Source of the DNA: an uncultured Verrucomicrobiota bacterium
GTDB taxonomy: Bacteria > Verrucomicrobiota > Verrucomicrobiia > Opitutales > Opitutaceae
Direction of reading: 5' to 3'
NCBI GenBank assembly: GCA_903919625.1
Contig: CAIXIZ010000459.1
Location: forward strand, 1-11,783
DNA: 11,783 nt
The translations under genes and the position numbers were made by a program. Position 1 is the stretch's first letter. The number at the start of each line of letters is the position of its first letter. The notes under the pieces are model-generated. The model searched no databases. It saw nothing but the letters and a program-made list of their open reading frames with translations, and was not told where the DNA came from. Below are positions 1-7,100 of the stretch, in pieces.

Positions 1-2
1 AC

Positions 3-1463
3 CAGCTCGACCGCATCAAGGAATACGCCGCCCGACGCGGCATGGTCATCATCGAGGTTTTCACCGACCTCGGCAAAAGCGGCCTGAGCGTCAAGGGCCG
101 CGAAAGCCTCCAGCGCATGATCGCCACCGTCGAGGCGGGCGAAGCCAAATTCAAGTGCATCCTCGTCTACGACGTCAGCCGGTGGGGCCGCTTTCAGGAC
201 GCGGACGAGAGCGGCTACTATGAGTACATCTGCAAGCGCGCGGGCATCACCGTGCATTATTGCGCGGAGCAGTTCGAGAACGACGGCAGCCCCACCTCCA
301 ACATCATCAAAAGTGTGAAGCGCTCCATGGCCGGCGAATACAGCCGGGAGCTTTCGACCAAGGTTTTCCAAGGGGCGTGCCGCCTGATCCAGATGGGCTT
401 CAAGCAGGGAGGGTCGGCCGGCTACGGGCTGCGCCGCATGCTGATCGACCAGGCCGGCAACCCCAAGGGCACCCTCAAGCTCGGCGAGCAAAAGAGCCTC
501 CAGACCGACCGGGTGGTGTATGTGCCCGGCCCCGAGGCGGAGCAGGCGGTCATCCGGGACATCTACCGTCTGTTTCTCGATGACGGCAAACCCGAGCGTG
601 AAATCGCCAGCCGTCTGAATGCCGGCGGACTGCGTACCGACCTCGGCCGGCCATGGACGCGCAGCACCGTCCACCAAATCCTCACCAACGAAAAATACAT
701 CGGCAACAACGTCTATCACCGGACCTCGTTCAAGCTGAAGCGCAAGCACGTCAACAATCCGCCGGAGATGTGGATCCGGGCCAAGCGATCCTTCGCGGCC
801 ATCATTGGGGTGGAGGATTTTCTGCGGGCGCAGGAGATCATCCTCGCGCGGGCGAAACGCTACACCAACGAGGAAATGCTGGAAAAGCTCCGGGAAATCC
901 TGAAAAACCATGGACGTCTCTCCGGCGTGCTCATCGACGAGCGCGACGACATGCCGTCGAGCGCGGCCTTTCGCAACCGGTTTGGCAGCCTGGTCCGGGC
1001 CTACCAGCTCATCGGGTATGCGGCGGAAACGGACTATGCGTTCATCCAGGTCAACCGCTTCCTCCGGCAAAAGTACCCGGAGCTCGTCCAGGAGATCATC
1101 GGCAAGCTGACCAGCCTGGGGGTGGCCGTCGGCCGCGACCCAAAGACGGATCTGCTCACGCTCGATTCTGAGCTGACCGCGTCATTGGTGCTTTCCCGTT
1201 GTTTGCACCACACGCCCGGCGGGTCGGCCCGCTGGCTGGTACGATTTGAGGAAAGTCTCCGCCCCGACGTGACCATTGTGGCGCGGATGGACGAAGCGAA
1301 CAAAGGGATCAAGGACTACTACCTCTTCCCGGCGCTCGACCGAGTGGCGGCAAAGTTGCGCCTGGCGGAAGACAACCAGATCGCCCTCGACTGCTACCGG
1401 TTCGATGACCTGGAGTTTTTCTACGACATGGCGGAGCGGATTTCCGTGGAGGAGGTCGCATGA
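3..1463 (+). CDS. Large serine recombinase, 5'-truncated by window edge
   Basis: Site-specific DNA recombinase that would catalyse integration, excision or inversion of a mobile element. The reading frame is open from base 3, so the true start lies upstream. The first ATG (base 42) is internal, and the segment with the nucleophilic serine is probably outside the window. Counting from that ATG, the rest of the resolvase catalytic fold is seen at residues 1-115, including the GKSGL segment (11-15) and the conserved arginine motif VSRWGR (45-50). A Recombinase domain follows at about 165-275, with WTRSTVHQILTNEKYIG-type sequence at 205-221. Residues 290-326 (MPSSAAFRNRFGSLVRAYQLIGY region) resemble a homing-endonuclease-associated repeat, probably a DNA-binding unit. 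No CxxC zinc ribbon is visible, unlike many phage-type large serine recombinases. The stop codon overlaps the next gene by 4 bases, implying translational coupling. The family is confident; the target site is unknown. Confidence 0.93.
   Translation, partial: QLDRIKEYAARRGMVIIEVFTDLGKSGLSVKGRESLQRMIATVEAGEAKFKCILVYDVSRWGRFQDADESGYYEYICKRAGITVHYCAEQFENDGSPTSNIIKSVKRSMAGEYSRELSTKVFQGACRLIQMGFKQGGSAGYGLRRMLIDQAGNPKGTLKLGEQKSLQTDRVVYVPGPEAEQAVIRDIYRLFLDDGKPEREIASRLNAGGLRTDLGRPWTRSTVHQILTNEKYIGNNVYHRTSFKLKRKHVNNPPEMWIRAKRSFAAIIGVEDFLRAQEIILARAKRYTNEEMLEKLREILKNHGRLSGVLIDERDDMPSSAAFRNRFGSLVRAYQLIGYAAETDYAFIQVNRFLRQKYPELVQEIIGKLTSLGVAVGRDPKTDLLTLDSELTASLVLSRCLHHTPGGSARWLVRFEESLRPDVTIVARMDEANKGIKDYYLFPALDRVAAKLRLAEDNQIALDCYRFDDLEFFYDMAERISVEEVA
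1448..1455 (+). promoter_or_regulatory. Shine-Dalgarno sequence for the first ParB-like gene
   Basis: GGAGGAGG lies inside the last codons of the recombinase and ends 4 bases before the ATG at 1460. It is one of the few clear ribosome-binding sites in the window. It supports starting the ParB-like gene at the ATGA overlap with the recombinase stop codon. Confidence 0.6.
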
Positions 1464-2344
1464 ATGATGACGACCTCAATATCCAGCTGATCCCGGTCGT
1501 ACAGGTGCGGGTGACCAACCCCCGCGTGCGGGACAAGAAAAAGTTTGAACTGGTCGTCAGCAGCATCGCGGAGGCGGGCCTCAAACGACCCATCACCGTG
1601 ATGGAGGCCAAACCCGGCCCTGACGGCAAGGCGGTCTACGACCTCGTCTGCGGGCAGGGCCGGCTGGAAGCATTCATCGCGCTGGGACAAACGGAAATTC
1701 CCGCCTTCGTGCGGAAAATGACCAAATCGGAAGGTCTGATCGCCAGCCTCGTGGAAAACATTGCCCGGCGGCGGGTGCGGGCGGTGGACCAGATCAAGAC
1801 CATCCAGTGGATGAAGGAGCAGGGCAACAGCGTCGAGGCGATCGCGCGGAAGACCGGCCTGTCCGAAGCCTACCTCGTGGGGATAATCAAGCTGCTCGAA
1901 AAGGGCGAGGACCGGGTGCTCGACGCTGTGCTGCGTGGATGCCTGCCCTTGAGCATCGCGGTCACCATCGCTGGCATCAGTGACGAAGATGCCCAGAAAT
2001 TGCTGGTGGAAGCGTATGAGCGCAAGGCGATGAAACTGGTTTCGCTGCGGGCATTTCGGAAGCTGATCGAGATGCGAAAGACCTTTGGCAAGAGCTACGA
2101 AAGCAGCCGGCGGCAGGGGCAGAAGCGCACCACCGTGGACGGGCTGATCCTGGCCTACAAGCAGGAGACGAGCCGGCAGCGGATCATGGTCACCAAGGCA
2201 AAAATCTGCGAAGGGCGGCTCCGGACGACAGTTGCGGCCCTGAAAGTGCTGCTCGGGGACGACAACTTTGTCACGCTCCTCCGGGCCGAGGATCTGGCGA
2301 CCCTGCCAAAATTCATCGCCGAACGCATAAAAAACACCTCCTGA
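1460..2344 (+). CDS. ParB N-terminal domain protein (partition-like, element-associated)
   Basis: 294-residue ParB/Spo0J-superfamily protein. The N-terminal ParB domain spans about residues 9-105: box I is LVCGQGRLEAF (62-72), where canonical ParB has GERR, and box II is LVENIARRRV (97-106). A helix-turn-helix follows at about 122-145 (SVEAIARKTGLSEAYLVGII). The C-terminal half (150-294) is basic and helical, without a motif I can name. The family binds centromere-like DNA sites and, in canonical members, CTP. Replacement of the GERR glutamate and first arginine by QG suggests nucleotide binding may be altered or lost. The gene overlaps the recombinase by 4 bases and is followed 2 bases later by a second ParB-like gene, so the three are almost certainly co-transcribed. 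It may stabilise a circular form of the element or help the recombinase; that role is inferred. Confidence 0.88.
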   Translation: MNDDDLNIQLIPVVQVRVTNPRVRDKKKFELVVSSIAEAGLKRPITVMEAKPGPDGKAVYDLVCGQGRLEAFIALGQTEIPAFVRKMTKSEGLIASLVENIARRRVRAVDQIKTIQWMKEQGNSVEAIARKTGLSEAYLVGIIKLLEKGEDRVLDAVLRGCLPLSIAVTIAGISDEDAQKLLVEAYERKAMKLVSLRAFRKLIEMRKTFGKSYESSRRQGQKRTTVDGLILAYKQETSRQRIMVTKAKICEGRLRTTVAALKVLLGDDNFVTLLRAEDLATLPKFIAERIKNTS

Positions 2345-2346
2345 CC

Positions 2347-3216
2347 ATGGCCAAAAAAGTCTCCATCGGATTCCAGAACAAGGCGGTGATGCTGCCTCTG
2401 AACAAGATCTTGCCCATCCGGCAGATCAAGCCGTCCGACCATGGCTTCGGGAAATACAACACCATCCTGGCATCGATCCGGGAGATCGGTTTGGTTGAGC
2501 CGCTGGTGGTGCATTCCCAGGGTGGCGTCTACCACCTGCTCGATGGCCACCTGCGGTTAAAAGCCCTGCTGGAAACCGGGGCCGTCGAGGCGTTTTGCCT
2601 CATTGCCACGGATGATGACGCGTTCACCTACAATGCCAGGGTCAGCCGCATCGCGCTGATCCAGGAGCATAAAATGATCATGAAGGCGTTGGAAGGCGGT
2701 GCCTCGGAGGCCGCCATCGCGAAGGCCCTCAACGTCGACGTGGGTAAGATCATCAAGGGCAAGACACTCCTCGTGGGCATCCATGCGGAAGTCGTGCACA
2801 TCCTCAAGGACAAGCCGGTGACCGTGCACACGTTGCGCATCATAAAACTGGTGAAGACACTTCGTCAGATCGAAATGGCACAGCTCATGGTGAGCGGCAA
2901 CAACTTCACCCATGCCTATGCCCGTGCCCTGCTGGTCGGCACACCGTCCGATCAGCTCGTCAATCCCGAGCAGACCAAAAAAGTGCCCGGACAGACGGCG
3001 GAGGACGTGGCGCGGATGGAAAAAGAAATGGAAGTGCTGGAGCGGGAGTTCAAAGGGGTGCAGGACGATTATGGCGCGAACACCCTCCACCTCGGGGCGG
3101 TGCAGCGGTATATCCGGCGGGTCTTGGAAAACACCAAAGTTAAGCGATTCCTCCAGCAAAGGTATGCCGAGTTGCTGGAGGAGTTTCAAGAATTGGCCCA
3201 GCTGGAGGTGCTCTGA
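2347..3216 (+). CDS. ParB-domain protein with RepB plasmid-partition C-terminal domain
   Basis: 289-residue ParB-like protein. The N-terminal ParB domain (about 14-105) contains LLDGHLRLKAL (64-74), the box I equivalent. It is followed by YNARVSRIALIQEHKMI (95-111) and an HTH-like segment GASEAAIAKALNVDVGKI (118-135). Residues 145-203, with the KTLRQIEMAQLMV and NNFTHAYARALL segments, match what I know of the RepB plasmid-partition domain (PF07506 type). The C-terminus (220-289) is rich in Glu, Lys and Leu and probably coiled-coil. The start is the first ATG after the previous stop (2-base gap); no strong Shine-Dalgarno is visible, so translation is probably coupled. Two dissimilar ParB-like proteins beside a serine recombinase form a recurring set in accessory regions, more consistent with a chromosomal mobile element than with a plasmid repABC locus, since no ParA/RepA ATPase or RepC initiator is present in the visible part. 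Confidence 0.88.
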   Translation: MAKKVSIGFQNKAVMLPLNKILPIRQIKPSDHGFGKYNTILASIREIGLVEPLVVHSQGGVYHLLDGHLRLKALLETGAVEAFCLIATDDDAFTYNARVSRIALIQEHKMIMKALEGGASEAAIAKALNVDVGKIIKGKTLLVGIHAEVVHILKDKPVTVHTLRIIKLVKTLRQIEMAQLMVSGNNFTHAYARALLVGTPSDQLVNPEQTKKVPGQTAEDVARMEKEMEVLEREFKGVQDDYGANTLHLGAVQRYIRRVLENTKVKRFLQQRYAELLEEFQELAQLEVL

Positions 3217-3239
3217 ACCATTTCCCCACGGAACCAATT

Positions 3240-3374
3240 CACCCGAACCACACCGCGATCCTACATTTCCCACGGGCTGGCACCCGCATGCCGCAACGAC
3301 CAAAGCCGCAAGGCGAATAAGGGCACGAGGCCGAGAGGCCTGGTGGAATTACGTTCTTTTGTGTGGTTCGGGTG
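3240..3374 (+). repeat. Perfect 14-base inverted repeat enclosing hairpins (possible structured RNA)
   Basis: CACCCGAACCACAC at 3240-3253 is the exact reverse complement of GTGTGGTTCGGGTG at 3361-3374, with 107 bases between. Inside are three smaller hairpins: GGCA/TGCC (3279-3292), GCC-GCAA-GGC (3305-3314) and the longer one at 3324-3345. The loops GCAA and GAGA both fit the GNRA tetraloop pattern when read on the plus strand. The seven bases GCCGCAA occur twice (3290-3296, 3305-3311). The segment lies between the RepB-like gene and the convergent GIY-YIG gene and has no convincing ORF. It could be a noncoding RNA closed by a 14-base-pair stem, a ParB or recombinase binding site, or an element terminus. 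The repeat is certain; the function is not known. Confidence 0.6.
3324..3345 (+). terminator. Strong hairpin, possible terminator of the recombinase operon
   Basis: CAC-G-AGGCC-GAGA-GGCCT-G-GTG forms an 8-base-pair stem with one internal G/G mismatch and a GAGA tetraloop, about 108 bases after the RepB-like stop codon. A pyrimidine-rich run (ending CTTTT at 3360) comes 15 bases later, too far for a textbook intrinsic terminator. Termination is therefore only one reading; it may instead be a domain of the structure at 3240-3374. Confidence 0.3.
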
Positions 3375-3398
3375 CTGGCTCGGTGGAAAGATTCCCGT

Positions 3399-3857
3399 TC
3401 AGTGAGTCTCGAAGTCATTGTGTCTCGCACCGGAGACGACCGCGGTATAAATCTCAAGAAGCGCTTGGCGGAGGGGATCCGACTCGTGCACGTAGCGAAC
3501 GTGCATTTTCCGAATTCGTTTTTTCGCGTCTTCGTAAACTATCCGAAACTCAGGCCGACTGAGTAAATCCTTCTGAGATCCTTTTGTCTGATAGGTTGCC
3601 TTGAATCCCGTTGCATCACGGGCAAGCAGCCAGGCAAAGGGACAAGCTGGAGAGGAGCCGAAATGCTCACGGATTCGCAAACCGAGCTTTCTCTTCGTGC
3701 GACCGGCATAGAGAGCCACGTTGTTTTCCGTGAAAAGATAAACCCCGCCAACTGGGGTATCTTTGGGGACATCCTCTGCAATGATCGGGGGGAGCTCCAT
3801 CAACGCCATGAACTTGGCGTCGAGCTGACTGGTCAGGATTTGGAAGGCTGGTTTCAT
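3399..3857 (-). CDS. Small GIY-YIG nuclease-like protein
   Basis: 152-residue protein with a GIY-YIG nuclease core. GVYLF (38-42) is the GIY element and LYAGRT (49-54) the YIG element. R61 and H65 in LRIREH are the usual conserved Arg/His pair, and E135 in LLEIYTAVV is the likely metal-binding glutamate. The C-terminal HNDFETH (146-152) is a conserved tail in short members of this class. No extra DNA-binding domain is visible, so its target is unknown; a nickase, a repair role or a defence effector are all possible. It starts 4 bases after the LysR-family stop codon on the same strand, so the two are probably one operon. By eye its coding sequence is less GC-rich than the flanking defence genes, consistent with separate acquisition. 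An intact catalytic set argues against a dead remnant. Confidence 0.85.
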   Translation of the reverse strand: MKPAFQILTSQLDAKFMALMELPPIIAEDVPKDTPVGGVYLFTENNVALYAGRTKRKLGLRIREHFGSSPACPFAWLLARDATGFKATYQTKGSQKDLLSRPEFRIVYEDAKKRIRKMHVRYVHESDPLRQALLEIYTAVVSGARHNDFETH

Positions 3858-3861
3858 GGGA

Positions 3862-4800
3862 TTAGCGCTGCCTCAATGTGTCCTTCCTGATGCCGCGATC
3901 AACGGCCTCCTCGCGGAGGTGGCCGAGCAGCTCATCCTTCATCCGCACGGCCACCCGGCCCAGCATCTCCATGGTGCGCCGATTCCAAATGAGAGAGATC
4001 GGACGGTTCAACTCATCAAGGTCGGTCTCGATCACTTCGATTTCGCCCGCAGTCGCCTCGCTCACGACATGGGCAGGCAAGACGGCAGCGAAGCCGCCCG
4101 TCTTCACTGCGGCCAGACACTGGCCCAACGAGTCGCAGAGGATCCGGGCGCGGTAGTTGCCGCCCAAGCCGCCGGCGATGGTTCGCAACTGCTCGGTGAG
4201 CTGGCCCTCGCCGGCAATGGCGGCGTGCGGCAGATCTGTGAGCGCGGACTGGACAGTGCGGTTGCGCTGTTGAAGACGCCGGGGTATCACGATGACGTAG
4301 GTGAGGAAACAAATATCGGCCGCCGCCAGCGAGGCCGGCACTGCGTTCTTACGGATCAGGCCGAAGTCCAGCCGCTCATCCTGCACTTGCGCGGCCACCT
4401 CGGCGGTCCGCAGATTGTGGATCCGATAATGCCGGTCAGGCGAACCGCGTCCCACCGCCGGGATAAGCAGCCATTGCAGCAGGCTGTCACCGGCCCCGAT
4501 CTTCCACTCGTGCCCGCCGGTCTGGAGACTGCGGCGGAAATTTTGCATCGCACCAAACTGCTGGCGCGCGAGGGCGGCCAGCTCCATGCCTTTGGCGTTT
4601 AGCCGGACACTCTTGCCAGATCGTTCGGTCAAGGGTGCCCCAAAAAAATCCCTCAATTCCTTGAGATGATGGCTCATGCGGCTTTGCCGGCCTGTATCAC
4701 CACCGGTGGCCACGGTCAGGCTGCCAGCCTCCGCCAACTGCACGAGAGTGTGCAGCCGGGTTAGAGTCAGACCGTCTTGCTGGAGAAATTCCTTAAACAT
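3862..4800 (-). CDS. LysR-family transcriptional regulator
   Basis: 312-residue regulator. The winged HTH is at about 12-72: LTRLHTLVQLAEAGSLTVA, recognition helix near 39-50 (QSRMSHHLKELR), wing PLTERSGKSVRLNAKG. It is followed by a linker helix (to about 93) and an effector-binding domain (about 97-300), beginning WKIGAGDSLLQWLLIP and including DFGLIR (145-150). The length is normal for the family. An in-frame TAA lies one codon upstream of the ATG at 4800, and the next Met (42) would remove half the HTH, so this start is firm. It is divergent from the Z1 gene across 68 bases, the classic LysR arrangement for controlling the neighbouring operon. If so, the inducer is unknown. A LysR protein next to a restriction-type defence operon is unusual; control of the GIY-YIG gene or of its own promoter is equally possible. 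Confidence 0.92.
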   Translation of the reverse strand: MFKEFLQQDGLTLTRLHTLVQLAEAGSLTVATGGDTGRQSRMSHHLKELRDFFGAPLTERSGKSVRLNAKGMELAALARQQFGAMQNFRRSLQTGGHEWKIGAGDSLLQWLLIPAVGRGSPDRHYRIHNLRTAEVAAQVQDERLDFGLIRKNAVPASLAAADICFLTYVIVIPRRLQQRNRTVQSALTDLPHAAIAGEGQLTEQLRTIAGGLGGNYRARILCDSLGQCLAAVKTGGFAAVLPAHVVSEATAGEIEVIETDLDELNRPISLIWNRRTMEMLGRVAVRMKDELLGHLREEAVDRGIRKDTLRQR

Positions 4801-4868
4801 GCGTTATTCGCAGATGTCATGCCATCTACGCCATAGCAATCGCATTCTACAGCTGCTAGGATGACACC
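4801..4868. promoter_or_regulatory. Divergent LysR/Z1 control region with 22-base dyad
   Basis: This 68-base gap must hold promoters for both directions. At 4809-4830 an imperfect palindrome pairs 9 of 11 positions: CG-C-AGATG-T-CA to its partner TG-C-CATCT-A-CG, with the centre between 4819 and 4820. It sits 9 bases from the LysR ATG and about 39 bases from the Z1 ATG, a place where a bound regulator could affect both genes. It fits a LysR-type operator, although a textbook T-N11-A box is not clear in its symmetric part. AGGA at 4858-4861, 7 bases before the Z1 ATG, is a modest ribosome-binding site. A TAGAAT box on the minus strand (4844-4849) could be a -10 for the LysR gene, but no well-spaced -35 was found. 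Confidence 0.5.
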
Positions 4869-7100
4869 ATGCCAAACCAGCCAACTAACGCCCCCTCCAC
4901 CGCCTCCCTCCACCTCGACGGAATCTTTTATCCGGAGTTTCTGAAAAAGAAACGTGGCACCGACTTGGTCTATGGGGCTGAAGATGAAAAGGTCATCAAG
5001 TCCACGGTCGCCCGATTGCGAGACCGGCCAACCACGGCCAAGAAGCCCGTGATTTTGCTGGGGCTCATCCAGTCGGGCAAAACGAAAACCTTTGAGGGAG
5101 TCACCGCGCTCGCCTTTGACAACGGCTACGACATCGCCGTGATCCTGACCAAGCCGACCACCGCGCTCGCGAAGCAAACCTACAAACGCGCCCGCAAGGA
5201 TTTTGCCGATTTTATCGAGGCCGACCAAGCCAAGGTCTATGACATCCTCGAACTGCCCAAGCCCCTCACCCAGTTCGAGCTGAACCAAAAGCTGATCTTC
5301 ATCGTCAAAAAGCAGAAGCACAACTTGGAGCGGCTCTCCGAGACGCTGCTCCAGACTTATCCGCAGTTGGCCCGCAAGCGCATCCTGCTGATTGATGACG
5401 AGGCGGACAACGCGTCCATCGGTTACTTCTACACCAAGGCGGGCGAGCTGGATCTTCGCACCATCGCTAGTCTCATTGATGGCCTCCGCGCGCAGCTTCC
5501 AATCGCATCATTCCTGCAAGTCACAGCCACGCCGTATTCGCTCTATCTCCAACCGGAAGACTCCCCAGAAGGCATGAGCATCGAGCCCGTGCGCCCCGAA
5601 TTCACCGAATTCGTGCCGGTGCATGCCGACTATGTCGGGGGCAAATTTTATTTTGAGGATAGCAAGACTGCGACCAGCCCCGCCGCCCATGTTTTCCAAC
5701 CGGTCACGAGCGATGAGCTGACGGTGCTGCGAGGCGAAGACCGCCGTCGTTTCAAAATCGAAGAGTGCCTGATCAGCCCGAAGATCGCCGGTCTGCGTTC
5801 CGCGATCGTCACCTTTCTGACCGCCGGATGCCTACGTCGAATCCAGGACGAACATGCCAAGCGCCGCCCCAAGCGTTTCGCCTTTCTCTTCCACACGGAG
5901 GCCGCCAAGTCCGCCCACGCCTGGCAGGAGGGTGTCATCCGGGCCTTCGACGATCAGCTCCAGCGCGAGGCCGCGGCAAAATCCGACCTGCTGCGCGAAT
6001 TGGTGCAAACCGCCTACAGTGACCTTGCGAAATCTATCCTCGCCGCACATCAGCCACTACCGCCGTTGACGGATGTCTGGGAGCGTGTGCTCGCCGCATT
6101 GACGAGCGGTGAAATCATGATCACCAAGGTCAACTCCGAAGCACAGGTGGCCACGCTCTTGGACGATGAAGGGCAGCTTCAGCTTCGCACCCCGCTCAAC
6201 ATTTTCATCGGTGGGCAGATTCTCGACCGAGGAATCACGATCGCCAATCTGATTGGGTTTTATTACGGCCGTGACCCGCAACGGTTTCAGCAGGACACGG
6301 TGCTTCAGCACTCGCGGATGTTTGGGTTCCGCCCGGTGGAGGATCGCGCCGTGACCCGCTTTCACACCGCACCGCACATCCATGCCGTGATGCGCCGGAT
6401 GCACGAGGCCGACAGCGCGTTGCGCGAACGTATCGCCGTGCAGGGCGAGAATCCCGACCGCAAGGTCACGTTCATCGAATTGAACGAAACCAACAATATT
6501 GTCGCGTGCAGTCCGACCAAGATTCTCGCGTCCAACATCACGACACTGCGCCCGCACCGGCTGATTTTGCCAGTGGGCTTCGAGACTGACGTTAAGACCC
6601 GTCTGATCCCACTCACCAGGAGCATTGACGAGCGCCTCACCCGCCTCGTGGGCACATTGCCCAAGCTGGGCGAAAATCCGCCAGCGATCGAGGTCTCCCG
6701 CGATGACGCGCTCGAAATCGTCACACTGCTGGACAAAGCATTCGTGAATTTTGCCCCCGGTTATGAGGATACATGGAATGTGGCCGAATACCAGGCCATC
6801 CTCCGTCACCTGAGCGATCAGTCTTTCAGTGTGGGTGCGCGGGGGCGTGTGCTCCTGCTGCTCCGCACGGGCCGCAATGTTTCCCGCAAGGCTGCGGTAA
6901 CGTCACATGCGGAGTATATCGAACCCCAAACCACCCGCACGGATACTGCTCCGGCAAGAAACGCAGGCGTCAATTTGCCGGTGCTTATGCTGCTTCGGCA
7001 GGACGGCACTGCCCAAGGCTGGACCGATGCGCCCTTCTGGTGGCCGGTGATCGTGCTGCCTGAGAACATGCGGCCCACGCTCTTTGCTCACGCCAAATAA
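4869..7100 (+). CDS. Z1-domain P-loop ATPase (defence-associated)
   Basis: 743-residue protein of the Z1 family (PF10593 type), superfamily-2-like ATPases found with restriction and other anti-phage genes. Visible motifs: Walker A GLIQSGKT (65-72), Walker B LLIDDEADNAS (173-183), motif III-like QVTATPYS (217-224), motif V-like GGQILDRGITI (448-458), and the arginine-finger region DTVLQHSRMFGFRP (476-489), the most diagnostic Z1 segment. The remaining C-terminus (500-743) has no motif I can name. An in-frame TAG at 4857-4859 fixes the ATG at 4869 as the first possible start. In described Mza systems Z1 proteins are encoded beside MutL/MORC-type ATPases; none is seen here, and the next gene is a PLD-SNF2 helicase instead. 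A role as DNA or RNA motor or sensor in the defence operon is inferred from context. The family call is confident. Confidence 0.9.
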   Translation: MPNQPTNAPSTASLHLDGIFYPEFLKKKRGTDLVYGAEDEKVIKSTVARLRDRPTTAKKPVILLGLIQSGKTKTFEGVTALAFDNGYDIAVILTKPTTALAKQTYKRARKDFADFIEADQAKVYDILELPKPLTQFELNQKLIFIVKKQKHNLERLSETLLQTYPQLARKRILLIDDEADNASIGYFYTKAGELDLRTIASLIDGLRAQLPIASFLQVTATPYSLYLQPEDSPEGMSIEPVRPEFTEFVPVHADYVGGKFYFEDSKTATSPAAHVFQPVTSDELTVLRGEDRRRFKIEECLISPKIAGLRSAIVTFLTAGCLRRIQDEHAKRRPKRFAFLFHTEAAKSAHAWQEGVIRAFDDQLQREAAAKSDLLRELVQTAYSDLAKSILAAHQPLPPLTDVWERVLAALTSGEIMITKVNSEAQVATLLDDEGQLQLRTPLNIFIGGQILDRGITIANLIGFYYGRDPQRFQQDTVLQHSRMFGFRPVEDRAVTRFHTAPHIHAVMRRMHEADSALRERIAVQGENPDRKVTFIELNETNNIVACSPTKILASNITTLRPHRLILPVGFETDVKTRLIPLTRSIDERLTRLVGTLPKLGENPPAIEVSRDDALEIVTLLDKAFVNFAPGYEDTWNVAEYQAILRHLSDQSFSVGARGRVLLLLRTGRNVSRKAAVTSHAEYIEPQTTRTDTAPARNAGVNLPVLMLLRQDGTAQGWTDAPFWWPVIVLPENMRPTLFAHAK

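Larger units (their letters stand above)
3..3216 (+). mobile_element. Recombinase/ParB/RepB-type module of a putative mobile element (partial)
   Basis: Three overlapping or near-abutting plus-strand genes (serine recombinase, ParB-like, RepB-like) form one transcription unit. Nothing else plasmid-like (ParA, replication initiator, relaxase) is visible. The combination is typical of an integrative element's core. Its left end is outside the window. The right end is not defined; it could lie in the repeat-containing gap after 3216 or beyond the defence genes. No direct-repeat att pair can be identified from this window. Confidence 0.45.

Noticed and set aside
1..3216. Plasmid repABC origin
   Set aside because: Only RepB/ParB-like proteins are present; no ParA/RepA ATPase or RepC initiator is visible, and the leading gene is a serine recombinase.
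2557..3303. Long minus-strand ORF opposite the RepB-like gene (248 codons)
   Set aside because: It is antisense to a gene with clear ParB/RepB motifs, has a His-rich shadow-like composition and shows no domain. GC-rich codon bias explains its length.
3240..3374. Retron-type ncRNA, suggested by the long inverted repeat flanking hairpins
   Set aside because: No reverse transcriptase gene is present in the window, and a retron ncRNA normally sits directly upstream of one.
3361..3380. GGTTCGGGTG resembling a tRNA T-arm, as a possible tRNA attachment-site remnant
   Set aside because: No acceptor stem, anticodon arm or CCA end can be folded around it; the resemblance is limited to a few bases and is explained by the inverted repeat.
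3856..4602. Plus-strand ORF of 248 codons across the LysR gene
   Set aside because: It lies antisense to a full-length LysR protein with HTH and effector domain; no recognisable domain of its own.
6057..6809. Minus-strand ORF of 250 codons opposite the Z1 gene
   Set aside because: Shadow of the Z1 coding frame, which carries all ATPase motifs on the plus strand.
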